The translations under genes and the position numbers were made by a program. From positions 9,609,845 to 9,673,844 of the forward strand of contig JAVMKO010000022.1 in the NCBI GenBank assembly GCA_032164245.1: a stretch of DNA of 64,000 nt, given 5' to 3'. Under the pieces are notes generated by a model. The model saw only the letters and a program-made list of their open reading frames with translations, did no database searches and had not been told where the DNA came from. Origin of the DNA: Sternotherus odoratus (taxonomy: Eukaryota; Chordata; Testudines; Kinosternidae). Below, piece after piece: positions 45,776-55,446 of the stretch (position 1 is its first letter; each line of letters opens with the position of its first letter).

Positions 45776-46742
45776 TCCGCACCCACCCACACATGCTCTT
45801 GTCAGTTATTTAAATGCCTTTAGTTTGCTTCATCTCTACCTGTGTTGCTGCAGTGCTGACGGGTGATGAGCTCAGTACAACAGCAGGATGGACCGGTCAG
45901 GTATGCATGGAATCTGAAGAGCGTGTTGTTACCTGACCATGTGAGGCTGCTTCACACAACAGGTGAGAAATTACCCGGGCTGCAGGCAAAAACGATCTGG
46001 GACCCAGCCAGGCCGCAGACCGGAGAAGAAGCCAAGCAAAGCTGCAACAGCCTCTGCATTTCCCATGGACAGATGACGTGCTCCGAGAAGAGTGAGGTTT
46101 CTCCCCCCGATCCTCTGGCTAGATCCTGACCCGGCCCTGCTCCCATGCAGTGGGCCGTGGGGGGGACAGAGAGAAGGATTCAGCGTCCAGTGAGGAAATG
46201 GTTGCCAGACTCTCAATGGTTCCAGCTGCACACAAACAAACGATGGCATAGTTCTGGGACCGCTTTTCAAAGAGAGGCGCTTCCTCCTCTTGGACTCAGT
46301 ACAGGGTCCAGCTCTGCCAAGGAGGACAAAGCAGGCAGGAGACCAGGGCAGGCAGTGGAATGTCCAGCAGCTGAGTGATGGTGTCAGAGGGCAGGGAGGG
46401 CACCTGGAAGTCTACCGCCCCTCCTCTCCTCCATGGATTTCTCTCTCGATTAGCAATGGATTTTTTTAATAGCCCATGTATGTGTTAACATGCACGTACA
46501 CAGATCACTGACGGGCATTTTGACCCGGAGACCTACAGGGGGCTAATAAAAGAGATGACAGAGTTGTAGAAACCTGCCAGCTGCCTTGAGGAACGTCTCT
46601 CCTAGGAAATTGTACAATCCAATGTGCTGGATTGTCTCGGCCTGAATCCCCAGGGCTGACACCTCTTTGTTTGCTGAGGACAGGAGAAAAGAGACAGACA
46701 GACTAGTTGGACCTACCCTCCTTGTGCTTGTAACATCCTCCA
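45776..46742. other. Unannotated sequence
   Basis: No gene or repeat recognised. Confidence 0.45.
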
Positions 46743-46808
46743 AAGCAGCTGGTATCAGCCACTGTCAGACACAGGATGGACGGTAGATGGACCTTTGGTG
46801 TGGCCATT
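46743..46808 (+). mobile_element. CR1-associated 3' fragment
   Basis: ctggtatcagccactgtcag, acacaggatggacggtagat and ggacctttggtgtggcc. A related ccactgtcagaagacagg occurs downstream of the CR1 coding remnant at 47953. Confidence 0.5.
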
Positions 46809-47110
46809 TGACTCCCCTGTTCCTAAGTGCTGCAGTTTGCAATCAGCACACTGTGGGTCTGGGCCGATCCCTGTAGTACTTAACATGAGCGAATGTGTGT
46901 ATGGGAATCCAATGATCTAAATACCCAACAAGCAGAGGGAGGGCTAAGTACCTCTCCCACACCCAACCTTGTTAGGCAACTAATGCCCAGCCTTATCCCG
47001 GTTCTACTCCACAAAAACTCACTGGCGTTCACTTAACTCTGTGCGGGGGCAGGTCAGGACACAATATGGCCCTTTGTCTAGCTGCGGGTACTGTTGAAAT
47101 TGGGAGACGC

Positions 47111-47321
47111 AAGCCTAGGGGACAGGGCACTGGACTCGGAGTTTGGAGGGTTGGGTTCAATTCCTGGCTTTGCTATTAGCCTGCTGGGCAACCTTGGGCA
47201 AGTCATGTCCTTGCCCTGTGCCTCAGTTTCTCCATCTGTAAAACAGAGATCATGATACTGATCTGCTTTGTAAAGCGCTTTGAGATCTACAGATGAAAAG
47301 CAAGTTGGGTAATTATTATGA
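47111..47321 (+). mobile_element. SINE, full-length style copy
   Basis: gacagggcactggactcgg, gttgggttcaattcctggc (box B-like), gcaaccttgggcaagtcatg, gtgcctcagtttctccatc, tttgtaaagcgctttgagatc, then a taattattatg tail. This is the best-preserved plus-strand copy. Confidence 0.85.
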
Positions 47322-47679
47322 ACTCTTTTAATGTCCTTCACCTTGTGCTTGAACTCTTCAGTTAAAGTGCTACAATACAGCTTTCAGTATGGTTCTGTGG
47401 AATCCCTGACACAAAGTATAGTGTTTTAGCCACACCATTGTTATGTCTTTGTGTTCTCTGTATTGCACTGTTTAAATCTTGGAAGGATTCTGCTTGCTTG
47501 TAAAGAAGAGATGGCTGTTGTGTCCAGTTCAGTGCAAATGTTGGCAGAGGAGACTTTACTTTGGTTCTTTCTTGTTCCCTTCTAGTGAGTGGTCGGACAG
47601 AGGATAGTGGCACTTTGTGTAGCTTTGTGCCCTTTGTGTAGTTGCAGGGCCATGAGCCCACTGAAGATGGTGAAGGATG
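47322..47679. other. Unannotated sequence
   Basis: Nothing recognised. It may include eroded upstream CR1 sequence. Confidence 0.4.
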
Positions 47680-48005
47680 GGACCAAACTGCAAAATGATT
47701 TGTCGTAACAGAATGGTAGGCTCCATTAGGAAAGGGATAACTAATAAAACAGAAAATATCACACTGCCAGTGTATAATTCCATGGTATTGCCACACCCTG
47801 AATACTGCATGCAGGTCTGGCTGCCCCATCTAAAAAAAAATCTATTAGAAATGGAAAAGGTACAGAGAAGGGCAACAGAATTGATTAGGGGATGGAGCAG
47901 TTTCCATACAAGGAGAGAAAAAACAGTCTATGCTGCGACTCTTCAGCACCAGCCACTGTCAGAAGACAGGGCACTGTACTGCGCTGACCCAGTACAGCTG
48001 TTCTA
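47680..48005 (+). mobile_element. CR1-type LINE coding remnant (C-terminal RT/thumb) and 3' flank
   Basis: The plus frame from 47677 reads IRKGITNKTENITLP, then PHPEYCMQVWLPHLKK and EKVQRRATELIRG, the conserved C-terminal segment of CR1-type ORF2. The frame decays near 47900. A CR1 3' motif follows (ccactgtcagaagacaggg ... ctgacccagtacagctgttc). It is a dead retrotransposon. Confidence 0.8.
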
Positions 48006-49057
48006 AAGTAATATCCCCAGGTTTGAGGATGGGATGGGATCTTCTAGTAAACAGGTGTCTCGGGAGGAGAGGCAAATGCTGCCTTCCAGCCAGGGCATAT
48101 ACAGCATGTGATGAAATTAACAAGAAATGTTCCAGGGAGCTAACAGGGCTGAGGGTCTGTTGCCTTAGGAACAGGAAGCACCTGGTTAGAGCCAAGGATA
48201 GATAGCAGGTGCGGTGACACCAGCCCAGCTCCAGTATCTTCAAGGCACAGACCTTGAGGGCGGGAGACGATGAAGCTGTCTAGAACACGAAGACAGAGCT
48301 GAAATTTCCATCATTCGGGTTTGCTGTTTGATTAGCAGGTGCGGGGGCGTGGAACTGAGTTACCAAGAGGCCGGCTGTGATGGGTGCGGGTAACAGAGGG
48401 AAGGCGAGAGCCCTGTTCTCGTCAGCCAGGCACTGGGTCATTCACATCCCCTCGAGGTGCTTACAGGAGGCTTTGTGTCACCAAAGAGGCTCTTACATCA
48501 GCAATAAAGAAAGGAACCTCGCTGGGGCTGTGGTCTATTGTGGGGAGCCCGTAGGGCCCAAGAACAGACCTCAGGTGATCTTTGGTCACCAGAGTCCTGG
48601 TTATGGCTCTCTGAGCTATAATGTGCCCGATCATTTTTAAATGCTGTGTTGAGTCCTGGATGCCCCCTGCTCCCTAAAGGGAAGCCCTCCTTATAGCCAC
48701 AGGTTCAAATCCCCGCAGATTTGAGTGAGCATCCCAACCAAACCTCGAGTCCAATGCAGCATGGAATGGTTTTTCCCAGCAGGAATCTGAAGTGCTTGCT
48801 CTTCCCAGACCTCAAAGATCCCAGGGCACCTGAGCAGGGGTTTTGTTTAGATGGCCATGGCCAACATGTTTCCCTTTACATGTATTGTTCTGTTGCATGC
48901 TAGCTGGCAACCACCTTCCACCCCAGAGGTAGCTGCATTTCAGTGGTGATGTTCATGAAGCATTCTAAGCATGTGAAACAGCATTATACTGTGTGAGCTG
49001 CTACCTAGATCGGTGTGAATTAGAAGGCTACCTGCATATGCTAAAGGGTACAGATGA
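48006..49057. other. Unannotated sequence
   Basis: A box B-like ggttcaaatcc at about 48706 has no matching tRNA fold around it. No gene recognised. Confidence 0.45.
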
Positions 49058-49065
49058 TACTAGAG

Positions 49066-49564
49066 CAGGGGTCTCAAACATGCGGCCCGGGGGCCACATG
49101 CGGCCCGCAAAGCCCTTCCCTGCGGCCCGCCAAGCTTCCTGGCGCCCCCCCTCCCCCCCATAGCAGTTTGCAGGACGGAGGGGCCAGAAGTGGAGGCTTC
49201 TCTGCTGCCTGGCTGGGCCGCGCGTGTTTCTAGCTCTGGACTTCCTATATTGCTCTTGCTTTGTTTGCCAAACAGCTGTTGGTGGTGCCTAGCGCTTTCC
49301 AGGAGGGAATGGGGAGCTGCGTGCTCAGAGGAGGAGGTGGGGCAGGGGTGGGACCTCTTGGAAGGGGTGGAGTGGGGGCGGAGCCGGGGCAGGGTGTGTG
49401 TCAGTGGTGCGGCCCTCGGGCCAGTGCACTAGTCCTCATGGAAGGGGTGGAGTGGGGGCAGAGCCGGGGCAGCGAGGGTATGTGTGTGTGTCAGTGGTGC
49501 GGCCCTCGGGCCAGTGCACTAGTCCTCATGCGGCCCTCATGGTCATTTGAGTTTGAGACCCCTG
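49066..49564. mobile_element. hAT-like non-autonomous transposon, 499 bp
   Basis: Perfect 14-bp terminal inverted repeats: caggggtctcaaac on the left and gtttgagacccctg on the right. Perfect 8-bp flanks, tactagag, at 49058-49065 and 49565-49572. GC-rich interior with repeated cggcccg/cggccct near both ends and an internal tandem duplication. No transposase. The target form NNNTANNN suggests the Buster branch of hAT. Confidence 0.92.
49361..49530. repeat. Internal tandem duplication (80 and 90 bp)
   Basis: Units 49361-49440 and 49441-49530 both begin gaaggggtggagtgggggc and end agtcctcatg. The second carries about 10 extra bases in a gtgtgt-type segment. Confidence 0.92.
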
Positions 49565-49572
49565 TACTAGAG

Positions 49573-50065
49573 TAACAAAAACAGCTGAGGTCTGAGATTT
49601 TTATTAACCCATGTGTATGTTTTAGTTTGTTCATGTTGTTTGTTTGGATATTCACTGGATGTCAATATTTTTTATCAAGGGAAAACATAGCTGTATTCAA
49701 ACCATCCACAAACAGCCCTCTGCCCTTCCTCCAGTTTATATTGTGTGAAATACAGGATGAGGGGTGGAATAAACCTTTCAGAGGCTTGTTCAAAATAGTT
49801 TGATGGCCGGGATGCTGGGTCATTCAGCCAGTGATTGTCGGGTGGAAGTGAAGTTCATTGCCATGTTGCTACCCTGTTGGTTTTCGAAATGCTTCTGTAA
49901 AAAGTTGTCACGGACATTTCTTATGATTGTGAGAAGTAAAATATTGCAGCTGTGATGTCAAAGCCACGAGCTAGTCACCCTCTGGTGACATCCTAGTTAG
50001 AGTATAAGTATTTGGGGAGAGTTCTTGCTCTGTCTCATAACTACTCAGGAATTTAAACCGTTCTG
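49573..50065. other. Unannotated AT-richer sequence
   Basis: No repeat or exon recognised. Confidence 0.45.
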
Positions 50066-50200
50066 AGAGGCACTGTTGCCTAGTGCTTAGAGCAAGGGCT
50101 CCTGGGTTCTCTAAACTGTCTCTTTAGCTCCGTTTTCCGCATCCATACAACGGGAGGAATAATTTCAAAGCCAGGAGAAGTCTTGAAATGCTTGGTTTGG
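50066..50200 (+). mobile_element. SINE fragment
   Basis: gaggcactgttgcctagtgc, ttagagcaagggctcctgg, then an internal deletion removing most of the box B to CORE region, then ctccgttttccgcatcc and acgggaggaataa. Confidence 0.65.
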
Positions 50201-50593
50201 AATTGATGGGCCAGTCTCCTATCTCTTTCCCCTCTTCCCGCCAACACTACTGCCGGTTTGTTTTCCAGCTATGGAAGGTGTTTAACCTGGCCCCGTGCGC
50301 TGAGAGGCCAGACCCGGAGGATGAATGTCAGGAATAGCGGAGGGGAGAGATGAGAGGTCAGAATACTCAAACAGCCTCCTGCACGGGGGCCGTTCAGATC
50401 CAGATGCAAGTATTGTGTCCGCTGTCTCTAGCAAGCCATAGATCAACCCACACGCACATCCTGGGCCCTGGCAGAGGTTGGCCGTTGTGTCCAGTGCCTG
50501 AAAAGATCCACTTAGGTTTAGGGCTGAACTATGTGGAATGTGGAGGCTATGGATGAGCCGGTCTCGGCCGTGTATCTCAAAGCCCTGGCCGCA

Positions 50594-50812
50594 CCATGGT
50601 GCGGTGGGTAAGAGCACAAGATGGGGAGTCCAGAGACCTGGGTTTCATTTCCAACGCTGCCACTGCCTTCCTGTGCGACTTGGACCACGTCATGTCCCCT
50701 ATCTGTGCCTCAGTTTCCCAGGTCAATAAAGTGGGGATAAATGACCATTTTCCGCCTTTGTAAAGCGCTTTGAGGTCCAGGGATGAAATGAGAGCAAGCA
50801 CTGTTATGACAG
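50594..50812 (+). mobile_element. SINE, full-length style copy
   Basis: catggtgcggtgggtaagag, cagagacctgggtttcatttc, gtgcctcagtttcccaggtc, tttgtaaagcgctttgaggtc, then gcactgttatgacag. The minus-strand open frame over 50577-51188 runs through this element and is not a gene. Confidence 0.82.
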
Positions 50813-52004
50813 TAACCCCAAATGGGCAGGGTTGGAGTCCAGAGCCACACTGGAACTGGTGTTGCTTTTTCGGTTTTGTTTGTGTTTCAATATCTTTTGT
50901 TCTTGCCCTGCTGGTCCCTCTCCCTGTGGAGCAGCAGCCGGCAGGCCTGGAGAATGCTCCAGATCTTGGAGGGAAGTGGAGAGAGAGACTGGTGCTCATT
51001 TGGGAGCCTGCCGGGGCCTGTTGTTTTGTGCAACCCGGGCTGTGATTCCAGTTGCAGTGGGACTCGTTAGCTGCCTCTGATCTGACCGAGCCAGATGTGC
51101 TCAGGGCGCGGAACAGGAAAGGGGCGGGGGGGGGGAGGAGGGAGAAGGGAGGGAGAAGTAGAAGCCAGGATATTTCAGCAATGCACACATCAGCCGCGCT
51201 GCGAAGGTCACCGCCTGGCCTCTCTTCATGGCTGGAGATGGAATGTGAGGGGCTGGGCTTCCCAAGCAGCAGGGAGCTGGGGAGCTTTGAGTTTTGATTC
51301 CACCTCAGTCAAAAAGTGGAGTGCTGGAGCCGTGAGGAGACCAGACAGAGCCCCAGGTGCCCCCCTCTCTGCGGGAAGGCGCCCCACCCCCAGCCCAGCA
51401 CTGTCAAGCTGGTTGCGTGCTGCTTCGAGAGTTGCCATCCCTCCAGGATTGTCCTGTGGTCTCCAGGAATTTAAAGATGAATCTTGAATTAAAGATTACG
51501 TCATGGGACAAAACCTTCCAGCCAAAACTGGCCGCCCTAGCTGCAACTTGAGTCACAGGGGCTGGGAGCGCTCTCGGGACCGCCAGATGATGTACCCCCA
51601 GGCCATCACCTGCTGCTCCAGGCTGGCACCGGCCGCACCAGCGAAGGGACTGATTTCAGGGGCGCTGGTCCACCTCATTCACCTTCCCCTACAGAGGCGC
51701 TCTCTCTGTCATTCACATCATGCACACACACAATTGCACACAACATGCATGCACACTCGCACTCCTATACCCGTCCGTGCAGACATATGCTGTCCTGCTA
51801 ACACCAGGGGTTTTTAAACTCCGTTTGCAGAGCCGGGCTTCCTAGGTTACAGGGAACAACTGCATAGTTTTGAGGTTAATAATTCAACACCTTCCCAAAC
51901 CTGGCCAAGGCTCCTGACGAGGGGGGGTGGGGAGTATAACCGCCACCCTGATATTCCTGTGGGATTAACTAACCCCTTCATGCTACAATAATAAACCTCT
52001 AGCC
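50813..52004. other. Unannotated sequence
   Basis: A G-rich stretch lies at 51120-51160 and a CA-rich patch at 51717-51760. Overlapping open frames in several registers at 51050-51550 indicate GC-driven stop depletion rather than coding. Confidence 0.45.
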
Positions 52005-52443
52005 CAGAAGTGGCCAACCTGCGGCTCCGGAACCGCATGCGGCTCTTCACATGTTAATCTGCGGCTCCTTGCATAGGCGCTGACTCCGAGCCTGGAGCTA
52101 CAGATGCCGACTTTCCAATGTGCCGTGGGGTGCTCACCGCTCAACCCCCTGGTCTGCCCCAGGTCCTGTCACCGCTCCACCCCTTCCCCCGAGTCCCCTG
52201 CCCCTTCCCTCGGGCCTGTCATGCGCTCGCTCCTCCCCACCAGAGCCTCCTGTGCACTGCAAAACAGCTGATTGTGGCAGGTGAGAGGTATGGGGAGGTG
52301 CTGATTGGCAGGGCTGCCAGTGGGCGGGAGGCGCTGGGGGCTGGAGGGGGTAGCGGAGAGGTGGCTGCTGACATTACTGTGGCTCTTTGGCAATTTCATT
52401 GGTCAATTCTGGCTCCTTCTTGGAATCAGGTTGGCCACCCCTG
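52005..52443. mobile_element. hAT-like non-autonomous transposon, 439 bp
   Basis: Left end cagaagtggccaacctg, right end caggttggccacccctg: inverse repeats matching at 15 of 17 bases. Flanks ctctagcc (51997-52004) and ctctatcc (52444-52451) match at 7 of 8. The interior carries repeated gcggctc motifs near the left end and no transposase. Confidence 0.87.
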
Positions 52444-52480
52444 CTCTATCCCCTTAAAGCACCAATGTCTCAGTGGCATA

Positions 52481-52592
52481 ATGCGTGACCACGGGCATGT
52501 CATTTAACCTCTCTGTGCCTCAGTTCCTCATCTGTGGTATGGAGAGAATAGGTCCTACCTCATGGGGTGCTGTGAGGCCAGATACATTAACA
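52481..52592 (+). mobile_element. SINE fragment (CORE and tail)
   Basis: gaccacgggcatgtcattt, gtgcctcagttcctcatc, gtgctgtgaggccagatac. It lies just outside the hAT-like element. Confidence 0.72.
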
Positions 52593-53151
52593 GTCGAGAG
52601 CGGCTCAGACAGCACAGGAACGAGGGTCGAGGTAAATATCTAAGGCAGATAGCTGGGAGTTCTGCTTGCATGCGCCCCAAGTAACAACTGAGCAGGAGCC
52701 TTGGGAGCTAGTTTCACACTGTCCTGCGGCCCTGGGGGGAGAGGGAGCCAAATCCTGCCGCTGGGTTTTAAACAGGGTTGGCTAATGTTACAGCCATTAA
52801 TCACCTTTGTAGCTCGTGCAGGCTAAGAGCTGAAGGGAGCCAATGAGCTAATCCGTCTCTTCCTTCTCAGCCTGCTCCTGTCATTACAGGCTCCTGGTAA
52901 TAAAATCTCCCACCTCAAGGCTAAGCTGACAGTTTGCAGGGGGTGGGGGTGGAAAGAATTTCCCCCCCTACCCCCTGCATTGCATGGCTCAATTGGCTCA
53001 AGTGTATTCTGGAAGAGTTTCCGCCTTCCCTCGGAGCGGTGGCTGGCGTGTGCTGCCCCGGGGGAGGCAGGGAGGTGGGGCAGAATGATGGGCACAGTAT
53101 GAGGTGGTAAATTTTATAGTCCTAGAAAATATTCTAAGAGGAGGAAAGGGA
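52593..53151. other. Unannotated sequence
   Basis: Nothing recognised. Confidence 0.45.
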
Positions 53152-53265
53152 GGGCAGACTTGTGGGCAAGGCATTGTCCTGGGCCTCGGGAGAGCTGGGC
53201 TCGATTCCTGGCTCTGCCACAGACTCCTCATGGAACCTTGGGCAAGTCACTTAGTCTCTCAGCGT
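53152..53265 (+). mobile_element. SINE fragment (head and CORE start)
   Basis: gacttgtgggcaaggcattg, gctgggctcgattcctggc, ccttgggcaagtcacttag, then abrupt loss of similarity. Confidence 0.72.
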
Positions 53266-53580
53266 CTGTAGCGCCCTTTGTCTGTGTAGCCTATTGTAAG
53301 CTGGCTGAGGCAGAGAGTCTTGCTGTGTGTTCCTGTGCAATGGTGCGCTCCGCTCAGCTGGTGCTAGAATACGCAACATGGCATTGCTCCTTGCAAGTGA
53401 AAGGCCGGATTGGCCCCCACACTGGAGTTGCTCCTGATTGACAAGAGGAGCATCAGCTCCCCGATGTTCTCAAACCCCGAAGCTGTGTCTGGCCAGAGAA
53501 GCCCCTCGCCTTCCGATGTTGCAGCGGAGGGGGCCTCTTGTCAGGGCAGCTCCTTTCTGGTGGAGAGCATCTCTTCTTGC

Positions 53581-54000
53581 TGCAGGCCGGCTCTGTCCAG
53601 AGAGCTTGGGGAGCTCTCCCCGCCCTTCCGGACGTGTTTACATTCAGGCGTTCTTTGTCCTTTTGCCTCTCCGGTGTGGGGTTTGCGGCCGGGCTCCTGG
53701 CCAGGAGCTGATCGGACACATGCAAGTGGGATTTGCGGGCTGCTGTTTTGTTTCCGGCGGGAGGAGCGTGTGGGGCGGGGGATGAGAGGCGCCGGGTTAG
53801 TGTCCAGGGCAGGGAGCGGGGTAACAGCATCCAGCTGCAGCTTTGCCTGCCAGAATCGCCTTTGACTGCGTTCACATCTCGGTGCTTGTCCAAGTGGGGG
53901 AGGGAGAGCTGTGCTCGAGTTAGGCAGGGTGCGTGCAAGATTCACCCGCGCCGCTCTGCCGCTGACGGCACCTCCTCCTGACGGGCAGCGAGCCGGGGTG
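53581..54000. promoter_or_regulatory. CpG-rich segment, possible CpG island
   Basis: I count about 30 CpG dinucleotides by hand in 420 bp of GC-rich sequence, with the densest part at 53941-54000. That is near the usual observed/expected cut-off for a CpG island. No first exon with a good start and donor is evident on either strand, so promoter activity is only a possibility. Confidence 0.35.
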
Positions 54001-55124
54001 GTCCAGCCCAGGGGTCCTCCCTCCTGGAGCCTCCCTGCAGTCCCAGTCCTAGGTCCTCACATCACAGGTAGTGCTGCAAAATGCAGCCCATTCCTGACCT
54101 TCCACCCCTGCTATTGCTGGGTCTGCCCTCATCAAGCCCCCCAATACCCCCTGCAGCTCTGCCAGCGCCCCACCGTCCCAGCCCCACTGCTGTTCCAGTC
54201 TTGGGTCTCCCTCGTGCTCAGCAATCATTACGGGAACAGGCCCATAGACAGTAGGAAAGAATGGAGTTGCTGTGTGGCCCTGTGGCCCGGGCATCGGCTT
54301 TGCTCATGCCCAGGGATGCCATCAGGATGTCCGTAGCCATAGACCTCCTAACAGCAGGCTGAGGAGAGTGTCAGTTTGCTCTGCCTGGGGTGATGGTTTT
54401 GGGGGCCTGGGTGGCAGGGGTCAGACTGAAGGGAGGAGGGAAGTGGGAGGCTCAAGAACCACCCAGAACCACAGAGCAGTTGGGTGTTTCTGGTAAAATG
54501 ATCAGCAGTGACCCAGTCAACGTCTTTATCAGTCATCATTAGGTTTCAGAGTCAACACCTCCTTGAGACAAATGTGGGCAGCTCAGCGCTATTGTTTTAC
54601 ATGTCAGGCAGGCAGCCTTGGGGCAGGGGGCAAAGCTTTGAAATGAAAGCTTTCCATTCTGTAGAGGCCAGCAGGGTCCCTGTGGGGAAGGACTGGTCCA
54701 GCAGCCAGCTGATCACTAAGCCTCGCAGGTGGTTCCTAAAGGCAGCTGAGGCATAGCAGGTGCTGCTCCTTTAAGATTCAGCAGCATGGCTCGTTTCAGT
54801 GCACACAGCCCAACTGGGAGATGTTGACTTGCTAAAGGAGCCAAGACCCGAGGTAAGATAAGGCGGATCTGGGCTCAGCCTCTGGTGCCTTTGTTCTGGC
54901 TGGGCTGACTGCTAGGTGAGCAGGAAGCAGAGGGCGTGGCTGTCCGGGGTGGGAGGAAGGGGTTGAAGGCAGGTCAGGTTAGGGGCTCAGGCTGCTGGAC
55001 TGGCAGGATCTCTGACGCTGAAGGGGGGAAGGAGCTGTTGAGAGCCCCACTGGGTGTGTGTTGGGGGCTGAGCTCTTTGGAAAATCTGGGGGCTGTGTCC
55101 TTGGAAATCTGGCCCTGGGGCTCC
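54001..55124. other. Unannotated sequence
   Basis: No repeat recognised. A donor-like cgag|gtaaga lies near 54853 after a short open stretch from atggctcg at 54787, which hits a stop before it. I see nothing convincing. Confidence 0.4.
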
Positions 55125-55135
55125 TATATAAATAG
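55125..55135 (+). promoter_or_regulatory. TATA box candidate
   Basis: tatataaatag is a near-ideal TATA box in GC-rich surroundings. Transcription would be expected to start about 30 bases downstream, near 55155. A candidate start exon follows at 55267. Confidence 0.3.
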
Positions 55136-55266
55136 TCCAGGAAGGGAGGAGCTTAACCCTCTGGACAAGAGAGGGCATATGCCAGTGGAAGCTGGCAAGC
55201 AAAAACCTCAGCTAGCAGAGACCACCGTGACACCCTCTGTCTCCTCCCGGGAACCGAGGCGTGATC

Positions 55267-55446
55267 ATGTCCACTCCTTTGCCTGGCCCCGTGTGGCCTG
55301 GGTCTCTCCCCGCCGGCCCAGCAGGTGTAAGCTCAGCGAATGGGTCGAAACGCTGGTGCAGGGCTGCCCCAATGCCAGGAGGCGGCCTAGTGTGGGGAGG
55401 AGCTGGAGATGAGCGTGGCCCTGTGAAAGGCGGGGCCACTCCTCAG
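55267..55446 (+). CDS. Candidate coding start exon, unidentified
   Basis: ATG at 55267, with A at -3, opens 60 codons that end in phase 0 at a good donor, cag|gtaagc. An in-frame TGA lies at 55228. The peptide starts MSTPLPGPVWPGSLPAGP and is rich in Gly, Pro and Ala. No domain is visible and no downstream exon can be linked. The TATA box 132 bp upstream of the start is the main support. GC-rich sequence makes such frames likely by chance. Confidence 0.2.

Noticed and set aside
48700..48730. Box B-like ggttcaaatcc suggesting a tRNA gene
   Set aside because: There is no matching box A at the right spacing and no cloverleaf can be drawn. Other box B-like hits are in SINE heads.
50577..51188. 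203-codon minus-strand open frame
   Set aside because: About a third of it is antisense SINE sequence.
54787..54860. ATG plus gtaaga donor as another first exon
   Set aside because: The frame from atggctcg stops at a TGA before the donor.
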